A DNA stretch of 64,000 bases from Penium margaritaceum (Eukaryota > Streptophyta > Zygnematophyceae > Desmidiales > Peniaceae): contig SZWC01003568.1 in the NCBI GenBank assembly GCA_023375785.1, forward strand, positions 9,219-73,218, written 5' to 3'. Position 1 is the first letter of the stretch. Each line of letters starts with the position of its first letter. Under the pieces are notes generated by a model. It was not told the origin of the DNA. It made no database searches and was given only the letters and a program-made list of their open reading frames with translations. A program made the translations under genes and the position numbers. This document shows positions 43,868 to 53,400 of the stretch, in pieces.

Positions 43868-44215
43868 GTCACCGTGGACGCAGCGGCCACTCCTATTAGC
43901 CGCGGACTCGCCGGACAATCCGCCGTCTTCAGCAAGGACTACTTCCATTCATGCATCTGGAAGTACCTTATCGAGAAGAAGGAAGTGTACGCCACCGTCG
44001 ATTCCTACTGGTTGAGGAAGGCCTTCACCCACTCCCACCGCAACGCCGTTCTCCACCATCGCACCACCTACTCCCGAGACATCGTCGCAGCTGTTCTGTG
44101 TTTCAAGGAGTGGCTGCGCGCCACCATCCAAGCTACGGACAGCAAGGTGTCCCTCACCAATGACTGCTGGACTAGCCGGCATTCGCCTTACCTGCACACA
44201 GACCCCACACAAACG
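43868..44215 (+). pseudogene. hAT transposase, N-terminal core fragment
   Basis: In the same frame as the BED finger, the sequence reads ...AVFSKDYFHSCIWKYLIEKK...DSYWLRKAF...DIVAAVLCFKEWLRATIQ...SLTNDCWTSRHSPYL. The DCWTSR motif is the conserved start of the hAT RNase H-like catalytic domain (TxDxWTS). Everything C-terminal to it, including the remaining acidic residues and the hAT dimerisation region, is missing, and the sequence changes into Gypsy DNA. It cannot encode an active transposase. Confidence 0.78.
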
Positions 44216-44289
44216 ATTCAGCAGGCTGGCTATCCGAACCGAACCTGACACCTGGGGATGGCGGCCCATGCCCGTGGCGCCTCCGTGCA

Positions 44290-44800
44290 CTCAGGCTCCC
44301 CACCATGAAGTAACCAGCTGCTTCGTATGGATATGCGGCAAGAAGTTCCTAGCCATCATCGACCTTGGTGCTACTCACACTACAGTAACCCTCCATGTCC
44401 TACAAGCGGTCGGCTGGCATCACAAGAGTCGACCAACAACCAAAGTGTTCACAAATGCATTCGGCGGCATGGATGCGGGACATGGCATCGTAGATGACCT
44501 TCCCCTATAGGTGGGACTGATCCACGAGGTCGTACGAATGCAAGTCACGGTGGCTCGTACTTATGATGTCTTGTTGGGAACAGATTACCTCATTCCCCGA
44601 CAGGCCGCTTTGTTCTACGCGGAGGGCGTCATGCAGCTGACTTCATCGGGGTATACCACGTGTGCAGCGCTCATCGTGGGGCTACGAACATCAATGCCCA
44701 CAAAATTTAGCCACCCCTTCTCGTTGGAGGAAGCCTGCGCAGAAGACCACGCCGCTAGACACTCTATCCTGGCATTCCCAAGGCACGATGTCCCGCCCAC
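44290..44800 (+). pseudogene. Ty3/Gypsy aspartic protease domain (first)
   Basis: The frame around 44310-44510 reads SCFVWICGKKFLAIIDLGATHTTV, the retropepsin-like segment that surrounds the catalytic aspartate (G-A-T-H-T-T-V). It continues to ARTYDVLLGTDYLI, which matches the conserved D-x-x-L-G-x-D-x-L hairpin near the C-terminus of retropepsins. The protease would cut the polyprotein. A clear homologue lies at 47390-47717 (FMAIVDTGATHTTVA). Confidence 0.78.
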
Positions 44801-44840
44801 TTGATCGGCACCAACTCAGGAGGAACAAGAGCTGGACCGC

Positions 44841-46223
44841 GTGCCTACGGCAAAACAGCCGTATCCCGAACAAACACCAGCTGCTCCGTCAGATGATCGA
44901 CCTCAGATCCCGATGGGGCCAATACCCAGACCATCGGTGGCGTTCCCAGAGTGGCTCTTCCCCCCTTCAGCCGCTGTACACCCCAGCGAGTCTGGTAGAG
45001 TGCCATTCACCCTTCCTCGTCCTCGGCTCCCTCATCTCTCGAATCACCCTCCAATGCAAGGGAACTCACGACCAATGATCCCGAGCGACCCCGTTAAGGA
45101 GGCGGAACACAAAGGAGAAATGCTGGTGTGCGACAACGACACTGCTTTCTGTGAGGAAGGGAGCTCGGATGATTTAGATGACGAACCAATGAGTGATGTC
45201 GGCTGGCTGCGCCTCGATGATGAGCCCCCACCCCGTTCATCCAGGGCCCTCACCATCTCGCCCAACGGCTCCCAAAATTTCAACCTGCAGATTTATGACT
45301 ATTGGGACCCAGACCCCGACCTTGGAGCCGGTCTGGTGGGAGATGAAGAGCCACCCCCACCAACGATTCCACATTCCCAACAATGGAACCACATGCTTCA
45401 CGAGCGATTGACAGAACAACAGAAGCAGGAAGTCAGGGAGCGCCTCGAATACCATGAAGAAGTATTCGCAGGCAAATCGTCCGAGATCGGAGCAGTTGAC
45501 ACAATCCATGTCATTAACACAGGAGACGCGCCGCCACATAAGCAGAAAGCTCGACGTCTACTACAAGATCAAAAGGATGTCATCAATGAAGGTCTGCAAG
45601 AACTCAAGGAACAGGGTATGATTGTGGAAGTGGAAAGCCCGTGGCGCTCCAATCTGGTGATGGTGGGGAAGCCAGACGGTACGAAGCGGTTCTGTGTCGA
45701 CTTCCGCGACCTCAACAAGGTCATGGTTGAGGATGCATATCCCATGCCGCTCATTGTTGACATCCAGGAGCGTCAGCGTGGGAAGAGTTGGTTCACCAAA
45801 CTCGATGTCAAGTCGGCCTTTCACACCATCCCCATGGATCGCAACTCTATGCTGAAGACAACCTTCATCACTCCAGATGGGTTGTATGCCTTCACGCGCA
45901 TGCCCTTTGGGCTGCGTAACGCCAGTGCTACGTTCCAACGCGTGATGGACCAGGTGTTGCGCGACGTACCTAACGCATGCTGCTACGTGGATGACGTCAT
46001 GGTCGCGGCATTCAGCTTTCAAGAACTAATGGCCTCACTTGACGCTGTCTTCTCAGCCCTACGCTCCGCAAACCTCTGTCTGAAGGCTGCCAAGTGTGTC
46101 ATCGGAGCAGACAGCATGGAATTCCTGGAATTCATCATCAATGCACAGGGCATATCCACGGACCCAGACAAGATCGCAGCCGTCCATGACTGGAAACGGC
46201 CGGTTACATCATCCCAGGTCTAG
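44841..46223 (+). CDS. pol: Ty3/Gypsy reverse transcriptase
   Basis: The 460-residue frame has an acidic, proline-rich N-terminal half (residues 1-180) and a reverse transcriptase from about residue 185. Motifs in order: LTEQQKQEVRERLEYHEEVFA, EQGMIVEVESPWRSNLVMV, RFCVDFRDLNKVMVEDAYPM, WFTKLDVKSAFHTIPM (first catalytic Asp), AFTRMPFGLRNASATFQRVM, CCYVDDVMVAAF (YVDD box) and the thumb-side AAKCVIGADSMEFL. This is a Ty3/Gypsy-class polymerase domain. The following RNase H lies 160 bp downstream. Confidence 0.93.
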   Translation: MPTAKQPYPEQTPAAPSDDRPQIPMGPIPRPSVAFPEWLFPPSAAVHPSESGRVPFTLPRPRLPHLSNHPPMQGNSRPMIPSDPVKEAEHKGEMLVCDNDTAFCEEGSSDDLDDEPMSDVGWLRLDDEPPPRSSRALTISPNGSQNFNLQIYDYWDPDPDLGAGLVGDEEPPPPTIPHSQQWNHMLHERLTEQQKQEVRERLEYHEEVFAGKSSEIGAVDTIHVINTGDAPPHKQKARRLLQDQKDVINEGLQELKEQGMIVEVESPWRSNLVMVGKPDGTKRFCVDFRDLNKVMVEDAYPMPLIVDIQERQRGKSWFTKLDVKSAFHTIPMDRNSMLKTTFITPDGLYAFTRMPFGLRNASATFQRVMDQVLRDVPNACCYVDDVMVAAFSFQELMASLDAVFSALRSANLCLKAAKCVIGADSMEFLEFIINAQGISTDPDKIAAVHDWKRPVTSSQV

Positions 46224-46379
46224 ATCTTCCTTGGGTTTGTCAGCTTCTACCGCAAATTTGTTCGTAACCATGCGAAGATTGTTCATCCATTACAGCGCAT
46301 CACCCATCAAGATGAGCCCTTTGAGTGGACTGAGGCATGCCAGCTTGCTTGGGCCGAGATAAAACATCGCCTCATCACG

Positions 46380-46800
46380 ACCCCAATGCTGGAATTCCCA
46401 AACTTCAACCTCCCGTTCGTCATCACAACAGACTTTTCACAAGAGGGCATTGGGGCCATCCTGTCTCAACGAGGAGATGATGGGAGGATGAGAGTTGTCT
46501 GCTATGGCAGCCGCGCGCTCAACGATGCGGAAGCCAAATACCCTCCGGTGAAAGGAGAATGTCTGGCGGTACTATGGGCCATTTAGTTCTACCGAGATTA
46601 CGTCAAGAATGGGAAACACTTCACCATTCTCGCGGACCATCAGGCCCTCTAGTGGTTGCTCACAACCCAAAACCATGAAGGGATCCTGGGAAAATGGGCC
46701 CTGCTTCTCCAAGGATACAACCTCACAATCAAGTACCAGCCACCAATCGCGAATGGCAACGCAGACGCTCTTAGCCGGCTCCCACGTGAAGTTTGGAAGG
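46380..46800 (+). pseudogene. pol: Ty3/Gypsy RNase H domain
   Basis: Segments read FVITTDFSQEGIGAILSQ (the RNase H start with its catalytic Asp), VVCYGSRALNDAEAKYPPVKGECLAVLWAI (catalytic Glu region), and then NPLTIKYQPP-like text and GNADALSRLPREVW, the hallmark end of Gypsy RNase H. The domain removes RNA from the RNA:DNA hybrid. The region is interrupted and is given as a domain extent. Confidence 0.88.
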
Positions 46801-47389
46801 ATCGTGGTTCCCCCGAAGCACCGTCACATGGCGATGACCCACCTCCGCCCGAGCCCCCTTTTGGCAAGGCTGTCCTGATTGAAGGCCAAGCACGGGATCT
46901 CTCCGCTGAGGAGTATCGTTGGACATACCCTCTTGACGGCTTTCCTCACGAAGATGATGACGTGGGTCACCTAAATGTACGACGCAAGACCGACCTCTTC
47001 AAGGATGCGCCTGGATGGACGTACAAGGAGTATGGCGATTGGCTTCGCCAAAAGCGACACGACTCCGCTCCTGTACCCACAGTGCGTACTCCAATGGCCG
47101 CGTCGCCGCCACCTGCAGAGGCAGTCTGTTCGGTAGCAGCGGATGCCATCCGGCAATTATTCGACCGAACACACCTTGCGCTCCCTTGGATGGAGGTCCT
47201 TACCCACATGCCAGGGCAAATTACACAGCTGGAAACCTTCTTTGAAGAAATCAACGCTGCGCTGGCATCATCCGGCTGGAGAGTCACCTGTTGGCTCGAG
47301 TCGCAAAGCCACCGCATGATGAGGACTCATGTCGATGGCACCCGATAAACTGTTCATGAGATTCTCGAAGCGGGGGCCCTCACATGGCG

Positions 47390-47717
47390 ACCGATGACAT
47401 TATGCCGTCAACCGGTGCCAGAGTACACATGCACGGTCGTCTCTTGCTCTTTATGGATCGCCGACGTGAAATTCATGGCAATCGTGGATACAGGTGCCAC
47501 ACATACCACGGTGGCCATGCGCGTCATCCGGCGGTTCAATTGGTCGAACCTTGTTCGCGCTGTCGATATTTGCTTCGGCACCGCCGGCGGAGGGATCACC
47601 CAGTCCGAGGGTCAAATTGATTTATTTTCCCTTCAGGTCGGAAATGTACACGAAGTTTGCCGGTTCAGGTGTGTGAAACATCTACTTACGACGTCCTCCT
47701 CGCCAACGATTGGCTGA
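47390..47717 (+). CDS. Second retropepsin-like protease domain
   Basis: The frame reads TVVSCSLWIADVKFMAIVDTGATHTTVAMRVIRRFNW, with the DTGAT motif of an aspartic protease. Its lead-in (TWRPMTLCRQPVPEYTC) matches the lead-in of the first protease domain (TWGWRPMPVAPPC), so the two are homologous in more than the catalytic motif. It lies 0.6 kb after RNase H, where the integrase would be expected. Either two related elements are fused here or the lineage carries a duplicated protease. Confidence 0.8.
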
Positions 47718-49116
47718 CGGCATGCGACGTGATAATTTTGCTTGGGGCAAATGCATGACACTGTACGATGATGATGGGACGCCATCATACGTCCCCCTTC
47801 ACTTCAACGCAACAGAAGCGCCAGCTCAGCGGAATACGCGATTGCTGACGAGGCCTGCCTTCTCCACCAACCACGCGGTACATGCGGGTGATCAATCCAC
47901 CGGCTCCCTCTTCATGAGACTCGTCGCTGACGCACCGGCATCCTCTACGGACAGCAGTGAATCTCTGGAGAATCATGCACCGGATCCGACAGAGGCGCAT
48001 GCAAGTACCGAAGAAGACATGCAGGCAACGGTAGAAGATGTCGTCCTCCTCGTTGAACGCGTCTCCAGGAGATCGGCGGGGATTCGAGGAGACACACCGA
48101 CACATCAACGCGATCTGGAGCCTGACATGCCCCTTGCCCTCCGACGGTCCCGGCGGCACGCCCATCCCGCCCGTCTGCTCCAAACCGCCCGGGCACGGTC
48201 TCGTGGATCCCGACGGCAACCCTCAGATTCTCATTATTGCAGTTCACGCCGTTTACTGAACCAACGATCCACGACTGACGCGGATACAGCTGCAGACAAC
48301 TTGGAACATACTTCTCACGTATCTCCTATCGACAACCACCGACGGAATACCGACACCACACCAGAGATGGACAACACAGCTTGGGCACGCTACAAGCACG
48401 AACTGGCTGGAAACACGACATCCACAAGTGCTGCTCTTGAGTTGGAGAGTCGCGCGCTTGCAGCGGTTCTCACCATGGCTGATGCGACAGACCTTCTTGA
48501 CAAATTCGACATGGATGGTCCCTGCCCGGCACCCCCACCTTTCCCAGAAGCACATGATCCCCACAACGGCGAGGCGCTGTGGCAAACATTGGCACTTCAT
48601 GTGACCCAGAATCGCGCATGGGCGGGACGAGTGGAGAGGCTCTGGGAGCAACACATGACATGGCTTCGGTCCTATGCAGGCCATGTGCACAGCTCTGCTG
48701 CAAACCTGGCGCAGGCGAGGACCACCCTATCTGCGCGCGAATCAGCCCGCACTAACGGCCACCAGCGCATCCAAGAGCAAGTGGCGCGAATAACCGCCAT
48801 CGAAGCCAGGCTTCAGGAAGTACAGCGTCAGCAAGATGCGTGGAATGAGGCTGCGGACAGAGGGGACGAACCACCCGCAGATGAGGGGCAACGTCTCATT
48901 AACCAACGTGCAGAACTGGGCCGCAACCTTAGGACAACGTGGGCAGAAGCAGCACGCTTGACTCCAGGCCTGCAGCAGCTCGACGCTCAGCTCTCTGAAC
49001 TCCGGCAGTTGCAGAGGGAGTGTGAGGAGGAGTGGGCCTCTGTCCGTGCCAGATTGCATGACATGTCCCAGCAGCGCACGAGGGTTCTGTCCCTCCTAGA
49101 AGACGTCTCGCAGTAG
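47710..49116 (+). CDS. Coiled-coil protein of the Gypsy element insert (unknown)
   Basis: This is a 468-residue frame. Residues 1-200 are polar and disordered, with many Arg/Ser/Thr (for example ALRRSRRHAHPARLLQTARARSR). Residues 200-468 are helical: DATDLLDKFDMDGP, then a long stretch rich in Gln, Glu, Arg, Leu and Ala (RITAIEARLQEVQRQQD, LQQLDAQLSELRQLQREC) that looks like a coiled coil. No known catalytic domain is visible. It lies between the second protease-like domain and the AFRCFL-repeat region, with integrase further on. Elements normally place gag before protease, so this could be a displaced gag-like or accessory protein. I do not recognise the family. Confidence 0.55.
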   Translation: MADGMRRDNFAWGKCMTLYDDDGTPSYVPLHFNATEAPAQRNTRLLTRPAFSTNHAVHAGDQSTGSLFMRLVADAPASSTDSSESLENHAPDPTEAHASTEEDMQATVEDVVLLVERVSRRSAGIRGDTPTHQRDLEPDMPLALRRSRRHAHPARLLQTARARSRGSRRQPSDSHYCSSRRLLNQRSTTDADTAADNLEHTSHVSPIDNHRRNTDTTPEMDNTAWARYKHELAGNTTSTSAALELESRALAAVLTMADATDLLDKFDMDGPCPAPPPFPEAHDPHNGEALWQTLALHVTQNRAWAGRVERLWEQHMTWLRSYAGHVHSSAANLAQARTTLSARESARTNGHQRIQEQVARITAIEARLQEVQRQQDAWNEAADRGDEPPADEGQRLINQRAELGRNLRTTWAEAARLTPGLQQLDAQLSELRQLQRECEEEWASVRARLHDMSQQRTRVLSLLEDVSQ

Positions 49117-49134
49117 TATCGTGCCATCTGCGGA

Positions 49135-49611
49135 ATGGTCGACAAGGCCAGGCAGCTCACCAACGAGCGCGAACAAAGCCTACAACAACAACTGATCCGT
49201 GACGTCACTCGCTCCTTTCTTATCAGTGCTGTGCAGAGGTTGGATTTTGAGTGGGAGGAGTACTTGGAGGGACTGCGGCACCTGTACCCTCTCGACTCTT
49301 CTACTGCTGCCGGCCCGGCAGCCTTCCGCTGTTTCTTGCACTGGACGATGACTCCCGAGCACCCGGAGCGCAGGCAGGCCGGACTCCTCCCATTCCTGAC
49401 AACAAGCTTCCATTTGTACCATCACGACTTCCTCCGCTTCCTCTATTCCCTTGACCACTCTCTTGACCGCGGAGCCCGTGCTTTTCGCTGCTTCCTCGAT
49501 TGGGCAGTGCGACAGCGTCACCGAGACCCCCTTCCCACAAACCTGCATCACTTTGCTCGTCAAGGGGTCATACTGCGGGCAGCCTACCGCCATGCGGAAG
49601 CTGATGAGTAG
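49135..49611 (+). CDS. Unknown helical protein with repeated AFRCFLxW motif
   Basis: The 158-residue frame starts MVDKARQLTNEREQSLQQQL, continuing the coiled-coil character of the preceding frame. It then has two copies of a motif, AAFRCFLHWTMTPEHPERRQ and RAFRCFLDWAVRQRHRD, about 54 residues apart. Each follows an aromatic helical stretch (EEYLEGLRHLYPLDSST; HDFLRFLYSLDHSLDRG). A third, weaker copy, ALRVFMRWLHRQRLGS, begins the next frame at 49669. The repeats look like a degenerate helical tandem array. I know of no family with this signature. Confidence 0.5.
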   Translation: MVDKARQLTNEREQSLQQQLIRDVTRSFLISAVQRLDFEWEEYLEGLRHLYPLDSSTAAGPAAFRCFLHWTMTPEHPERRQAGLLPFLTTSFHLYHHDFLRFLYSLDHSLDRGARAFRCFLDWAVRQRHRDPLPTNLHHFARQGVILRAAYRHAEADE

Positions 49612-49668
49612 GATCATGCGGGCCTTCGCCCTCTCTTCCCAGCACGGACGGTCAACCCTCGTGATGGC

Positions 49669-50690
49669 ATGGCGCTGAGAGTGTTCATGCGCTGGCTTCA
49701 CCGTCAACGACTCGGTTCCCCCTCTTCGGAGCATAGTTTGAGCACTAGCAACGAAGACTCGCCTCACGGTGGGGAGGAAGTCTCCTCCGCCAATCAGCCA
49801 TCACCGAGTGCCGTCCCGCGTCCGGTGTATGTACCTCCTCCTCCCTCGTCGCCTACTCAGGAGGGGAATGGCGCGGGTCCGGCGCACCCTCGGTCCGCAT
49901 CAACCCTGAGCACGACGGACACCCTCCCCGGGACACAGCTGGTCGCGGCAGATCAAAGATCCCCTTCTCTTGCTTCCCCCTCCCTACCTCTTCCCCCACA
50001 CCAACAAGAAACCCTTATCGCTCTTCCGGTCTTTGGCCCTCTTCCTTGTCCTCCCTCCCCTCCGCCTTCTCCTCCTGCACCTATGTCATCAAGGCCCAAA
50101 GCAGCCTCTCTGCCGATGCATGATCTGCCGTCTGGTGATGAGGCCGGAGTTGCGCCGAGCACATCTCACCCCAAGGAACCACCTGCTACGCCCGGAGTAG
50201 CCTCCCTGCCGGTGCATCATCCACCGTCCGGCGGTGATGCCGGAGTCGTGCCAAGCAGCTCTCATGTCCAGGAACCGCCCGTTGCGCCCGGAGCAGAGCC
50301 ACCTCCGGTGGATAATCCACCGATCATCCGCGAGCCTGCACCTGATGGGACCAACATGCCAGCTGCTGCCAGATCACCTTTCCCTGTGCGGCGCACTTCA
50401 TCCCGCCTTCGTCGTCCCACCACGACGACCTCAACAAGCATGCCGGAACCGACCGCTACGCGCAGCTCCTCTAAGCGCATGCGAAGTGATGCCATTCCGC
50501 CGGGGACAGGAGATGAACGACATCAGGCAGAATCAGCAGGTTGCAGAATACTACCACCGCAAGAGTCCTTTGAGGAAATGCGGAGTCGCCTCCTCGCCTT
50601 GGCCCCTGGCAGTGATCTGGACCACTGGCAGCAGGAACCACCAGCCAAAACATACGAGTGGTCCGACTGGGCACGCGCCCAGGTCTTATC
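49669..50690 (+). CDS. Pro/Ser-rich linker region preceding integrase
   Basis: The frame opening at 49669 starts with the third AxRxFxxW motif. It then runs about 300 residues rich in Pro, Ser and Ala, including three imperfect copies of a roughly 30-residue segment (ASLPMHDLPSGDEAGVAPS; ASLPVHHPPSGGDAGVVPS; PPPVDNPPIIREPAPD). It leads without interruption into the integrase zinc-binding domain. It is probably disordered, and its function is unknown. Confidence 0.6.
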
Positions 50691-51650
50691 TGGGGCCTGC
50701 ACCATGACGGAGGTTTACGCAGATGCCCATGTCCGCTCGGATGCAAAAGCCACACTCAACAAAAACGTGTGGCTGCAGAAACGACTTTGGCGGCAAGAAG
50801 AGGATGCGTATGGACTATGGTGGTGCACCCCAGTGCCGCTGAGGGATAAAATCATCATGCAAGAGCATGACCGCATGCACACGCGCTCTGCAACGGTCTA
50901 TGAGGCCTTGGTCTCGCAGGTGTACTGGGTGGGCTTGAAGAAACAGATTGGGGAGGTGGTGGCCACATGTGGAAAATGCATCTGTCATCAACCCCGCCAA
51001 CGAGTCCACCAACCCCGTTTCGTGTGCGCCCGTCTTGGCGCACCTATGGAGCGAGTCATCATTGATTTCCATGGCCCTCTCCGCACCACTCAACGCAAGA
51101 ATGTGCACTGGATCCTGGACATTGACCACATGACCAAGTGGGTCATGGCTCGTGCAGTTCCCGAAGCCGAAGCCGCACATGCTGCAGCGTTTCTAAAATA
51201 GGAGGTCATCTACGAGGGAGGCGGATGTAAAATCATCCAGTGTGACAACGGCTCACACTTTGCTGGGGTATTCGCGAGGTGGCTGCCTACTTCAACATTC
51301 AAATTGACAATGGGGCACCTTATCGGCCGCAGGCGCAGGGACAGGTCGAACGCATTCATGGGGCCATCACACAAACCATCCAGAAACTGTCGGATGACAC
51401 TGCACAATGGGACGAGCAGCAGGAAGACATTGTCTACGAGTACAACATCACACCCCACTCCTCTACCAGCTTCTCACCTTACATGCTGCGTCATGGCCAA
51501 CAACATTGGACCATGGCCACCCTGCCCCTCATGCCAAACGCACCGGTGCCACCTCGAGATGAGGGATCGACAGTAGCTGACGAGGTGGAATTCATGAAAC
51601 AACGAGGTGCTTGGCTCCAAAAGTGTCTCCAAGAGGCTCGCAGGTGAGGG
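50690..51650 (+). pseudogene. pol: Ty3/Gypsy integrase
   Basis: The zinc-binding domain is visible as MQEHDRMHTRSATVYEAL...YWVGLKKQIGEVVATCGKC (an H-x-H...C-x2-C arrangement), followed by the catalytic core: RVIIDFHGPL (first acidic residue), QCDNGSHF (second), and YRPQAQGQVERIHGAI (the QGxxER-type third). It inserts the DNA copy into the genome. The core is broken in this copy. It lies 3.9 kb after RNase H, further away than usual for the family. Confidence 0.88.
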
Positions 51651-51689
51651 TCTGTTGCAGCACAGCGTGGGTTGGATCGGGCCAATGCT

Positions 51690-51880
51690 GGCCTCATGAT
51701 CGATGACTTCCAGGTGGGTGACGGCGTGCGGCCAAAGCGAGAGGAGATCGGACGAGCACGGCACAATGAAGCAACTCGTTTGGACCAGTGCTACCAGATT
51801 TGGGCCGTCGATGGCTTGTAAGTGTGGCTCGAGGGCCGCCACACCTCCAACATCATGGTGCGCCGGGAGCGGCTCGAGAA
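51690..51880 (+). pseudogene. Integrase C-terminal (GPY/SH3-like) segment
   Basis: Downstream of the catalytic core the sequence reads IDDFQVGDGVRPKREEIG...CYQIWAVDG and then VWLEGRHTSNIMVRRERLEKLP. This resembles the short basic beta-barrel after Gypsy integrases, with the usual FxxGDxV start. No chromodomain is evident. Similarity is by eye. Confidence 0.55.
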
Positions 51881-52440
51881 GCTTCCTGTCCACTGGCAAG
51901 CTGCGGCGGGTGGCGGCCATCCGCTCGGCCTTAGCACCGAGGAAGATGTGGAAGAGGTGGCGGCTACGTTTGCAAGGGCACCTCCGTCGCCTTCTCGTCC
52001 ACAGCGCCCCCCTCCGCCCATCACCACCACAGCCATCCCTCAGGCTTCCTTGGCCAGGGGACCCGGCTTGGTTCGTCGGGTATTGGGGTGCCTATCTCGG
52101 CACACGTGGAGGCACACGGGCAGAAAGCTTGACCCAATACGCTACAACAACAGGCGCAGCAGCAAGAGGAAGACAAGGAAAAGGGAAAACGTACTGCGAC
52201 GAAGATGGAGAGCGGCACAAAGAAGCGTCGTCAGGCACAAAAGGGAAAACTCCCTATCCAACACCCCAGGACCTCGGAGGAACCGGCACCAGCAACCGAA
52301 CCAAAGGCCCAACAGTAGTTGCCTCCCCGAATGAAAACGTCAAATATGGCGGATGGTCGACCTGCATCAGAAATGCAACCCGAGAGTTTCCAACTGCGGA
52401 AACGGAAAGAACTGCATCCTGCAGCAGCGGCAGCCGGCGT
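51881..52440. other. Spacer after integrase; no confident gene
   Basis: G+C-rich sequence with short open frames in several registers (Arg/Lys/Ser-rich), none with a recognised motif. It probably is the decayed 3' part of the Gypsy element or the 5' side of the Ala/Pro repeat protein. Confidence 0.5.
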
Positions 52441-53400
52441 GGCGCGCAAAGCGTAGACGCCACCAGCAGCAGTAGCAGCAGAGCAGCGGGAACAGGAGGT
52501 GCTGCCTCCTGCATTAGTTGCACCTAGCGCGGTGCCCAAGGCACGAGTGCCACCGCCAACGGCAACAGCAGCAGAGTAGCGGGAACAGGAGGTGCTGCCT
52601 CCTGCAGCAGCTGCAGCCGGCGCGGCGCTCGAAGCGCAGTCGCCACCAGCAGCGGCAGCAGCAGAGCAGTAGGAACAAGAGGTGCTGCCTCCTGCAGCAG
52701 TTGCACCTGGCGCGACGCCCGAGGCGCGAGTGCCACCGCTAGTGGCAACAACAGCAGAGCAGCGGGACCAAGAGGTGCTGCCTCCTGCAGCAGCTGCACC
52801 CGGCGCGGCGCTCGAAGCGCAGTCGCCACCAGCAGCGGCAGCAGCAGAGTAGCGGGAACAGGAGGTGCTGCCTCCTACAGCAGTTGCACCTGGCGCGGCG
52901 CCCGAGGCGCGAGCGCCACCACCAGCGGCAACAGCAGCAAAGCAGCAGGACCCGGAGGTGCTGCCTCCTGTAGCAGCTGCACCCGGCGCGGCGCCCAAGG
53001 TGCGAGCGGGAGCACCGGCAGCAGCAGCAGTAGAGTAGCGGGAACAGGAGGAGCTGCCTCCTACAGTAGTTGCACTTGGCGCAGCACCCGAGGCTCGAGC
53101 GCCACCAGCAGCAACAGCAGCAGAGCAGCGGGAACAGGAGGTGCTGCCTCCTGCAGCAGTTGCACTTGGCGCGGCACTCGGGGCGCGGACGCCACCAGCA
53201 GCAGCAGGAGTGGAACATCGGGACCAGGAGGTGCTGTCACCCGCAGCAGCTGCTCCCGGCGCGGCGCCTGAGGCGCGAACACCGGCAGCAGCAGCAGCAG
53301 AGCAGCGGGATCAGGAGGTGCTGCCTCTTGCAGCAGCTGCACCCGGCGCGGCGCTCGAAGCACAGGCGCCACCGGCAGCAGCGGCTGTAGCCCTCATGGC
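52440..53400 (+). repeat. About 93-bp tandem repeat encoding Ala/Pro-rich 31-residue units
   Basis: The landmark GCTGCCTCCTGCAGCAG recurs near 52501, 52594, 52684, 52777 and onward at 90-93 bp, about ten copies. In one plus-strand frame each copy reads like EVLPPAAAAPGAALEAQSPPAAAAEQREQ. Several reading frames stay open because of GCN/CAG bias, and both strands give low-complexity products. This is a coding-type minisatellite. I cannot tell whether it is expressed. Confidence 0.8.

Larger units (their letters stand above)
42856..44215 (+). mobile_element. hAT DNA transposon, 5' part only
   Basis: The element starts TAGGGATGAGC (42856), the Ac-like hAT terminus, immediately after satellite. 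It continues with a subterminal inverted repeat (11-bp arms at 42893-42903 and 42908-42918), 5' leader, and a transposase start with a BED zinc finger. The transposase ends within the DCWTSRHSPYL region, and from about 44200-44230 the sequence is Ty3/Gypsy protease region. No matching right terminus is seen in the window, so this is a 5' fragment joined to another element. The junction position is approximate. Confidence 0.78.
44225..51880 (+). mobile_element. Ty3/Gypsy-type LTR element, decayed, with atypical insert between RNase H and integrase
   Basis: The domain order on the plus strand is protease (44290-44800), reverse transcriptase (45390-46220), RNase H (46380-46790), a second protease-like domain (47390-47717), a coiled-coil protein region (47710-49611), a Pro/Ser-rich linker, integrase (50690-51650) and an integrase C-terminal segment (51690-51880). 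The element is old: it is broken in about six to eight places, its 5' end is replaced by a hAT fragment, and I could not identify either LTR. The sequence 51880-59738 may also belong to it. Usual Ty3/Gypsy elements have RNase H directly followed by integrase, so the insert is unusual. Confidence 0.8.

Noticed and set aside
52231-53218. Minus-strand Gly/Ala/Cys-rich frames opposite the Ala/Pro repeat (including a Cys-rich frame)
   Set aside because: They are antisense readings of the 93-bp GCN/CAG repeat. The cysteine pattern comes from TGC/TGT on the reverse of GCA and ACA, not from a zinc-binding domain.
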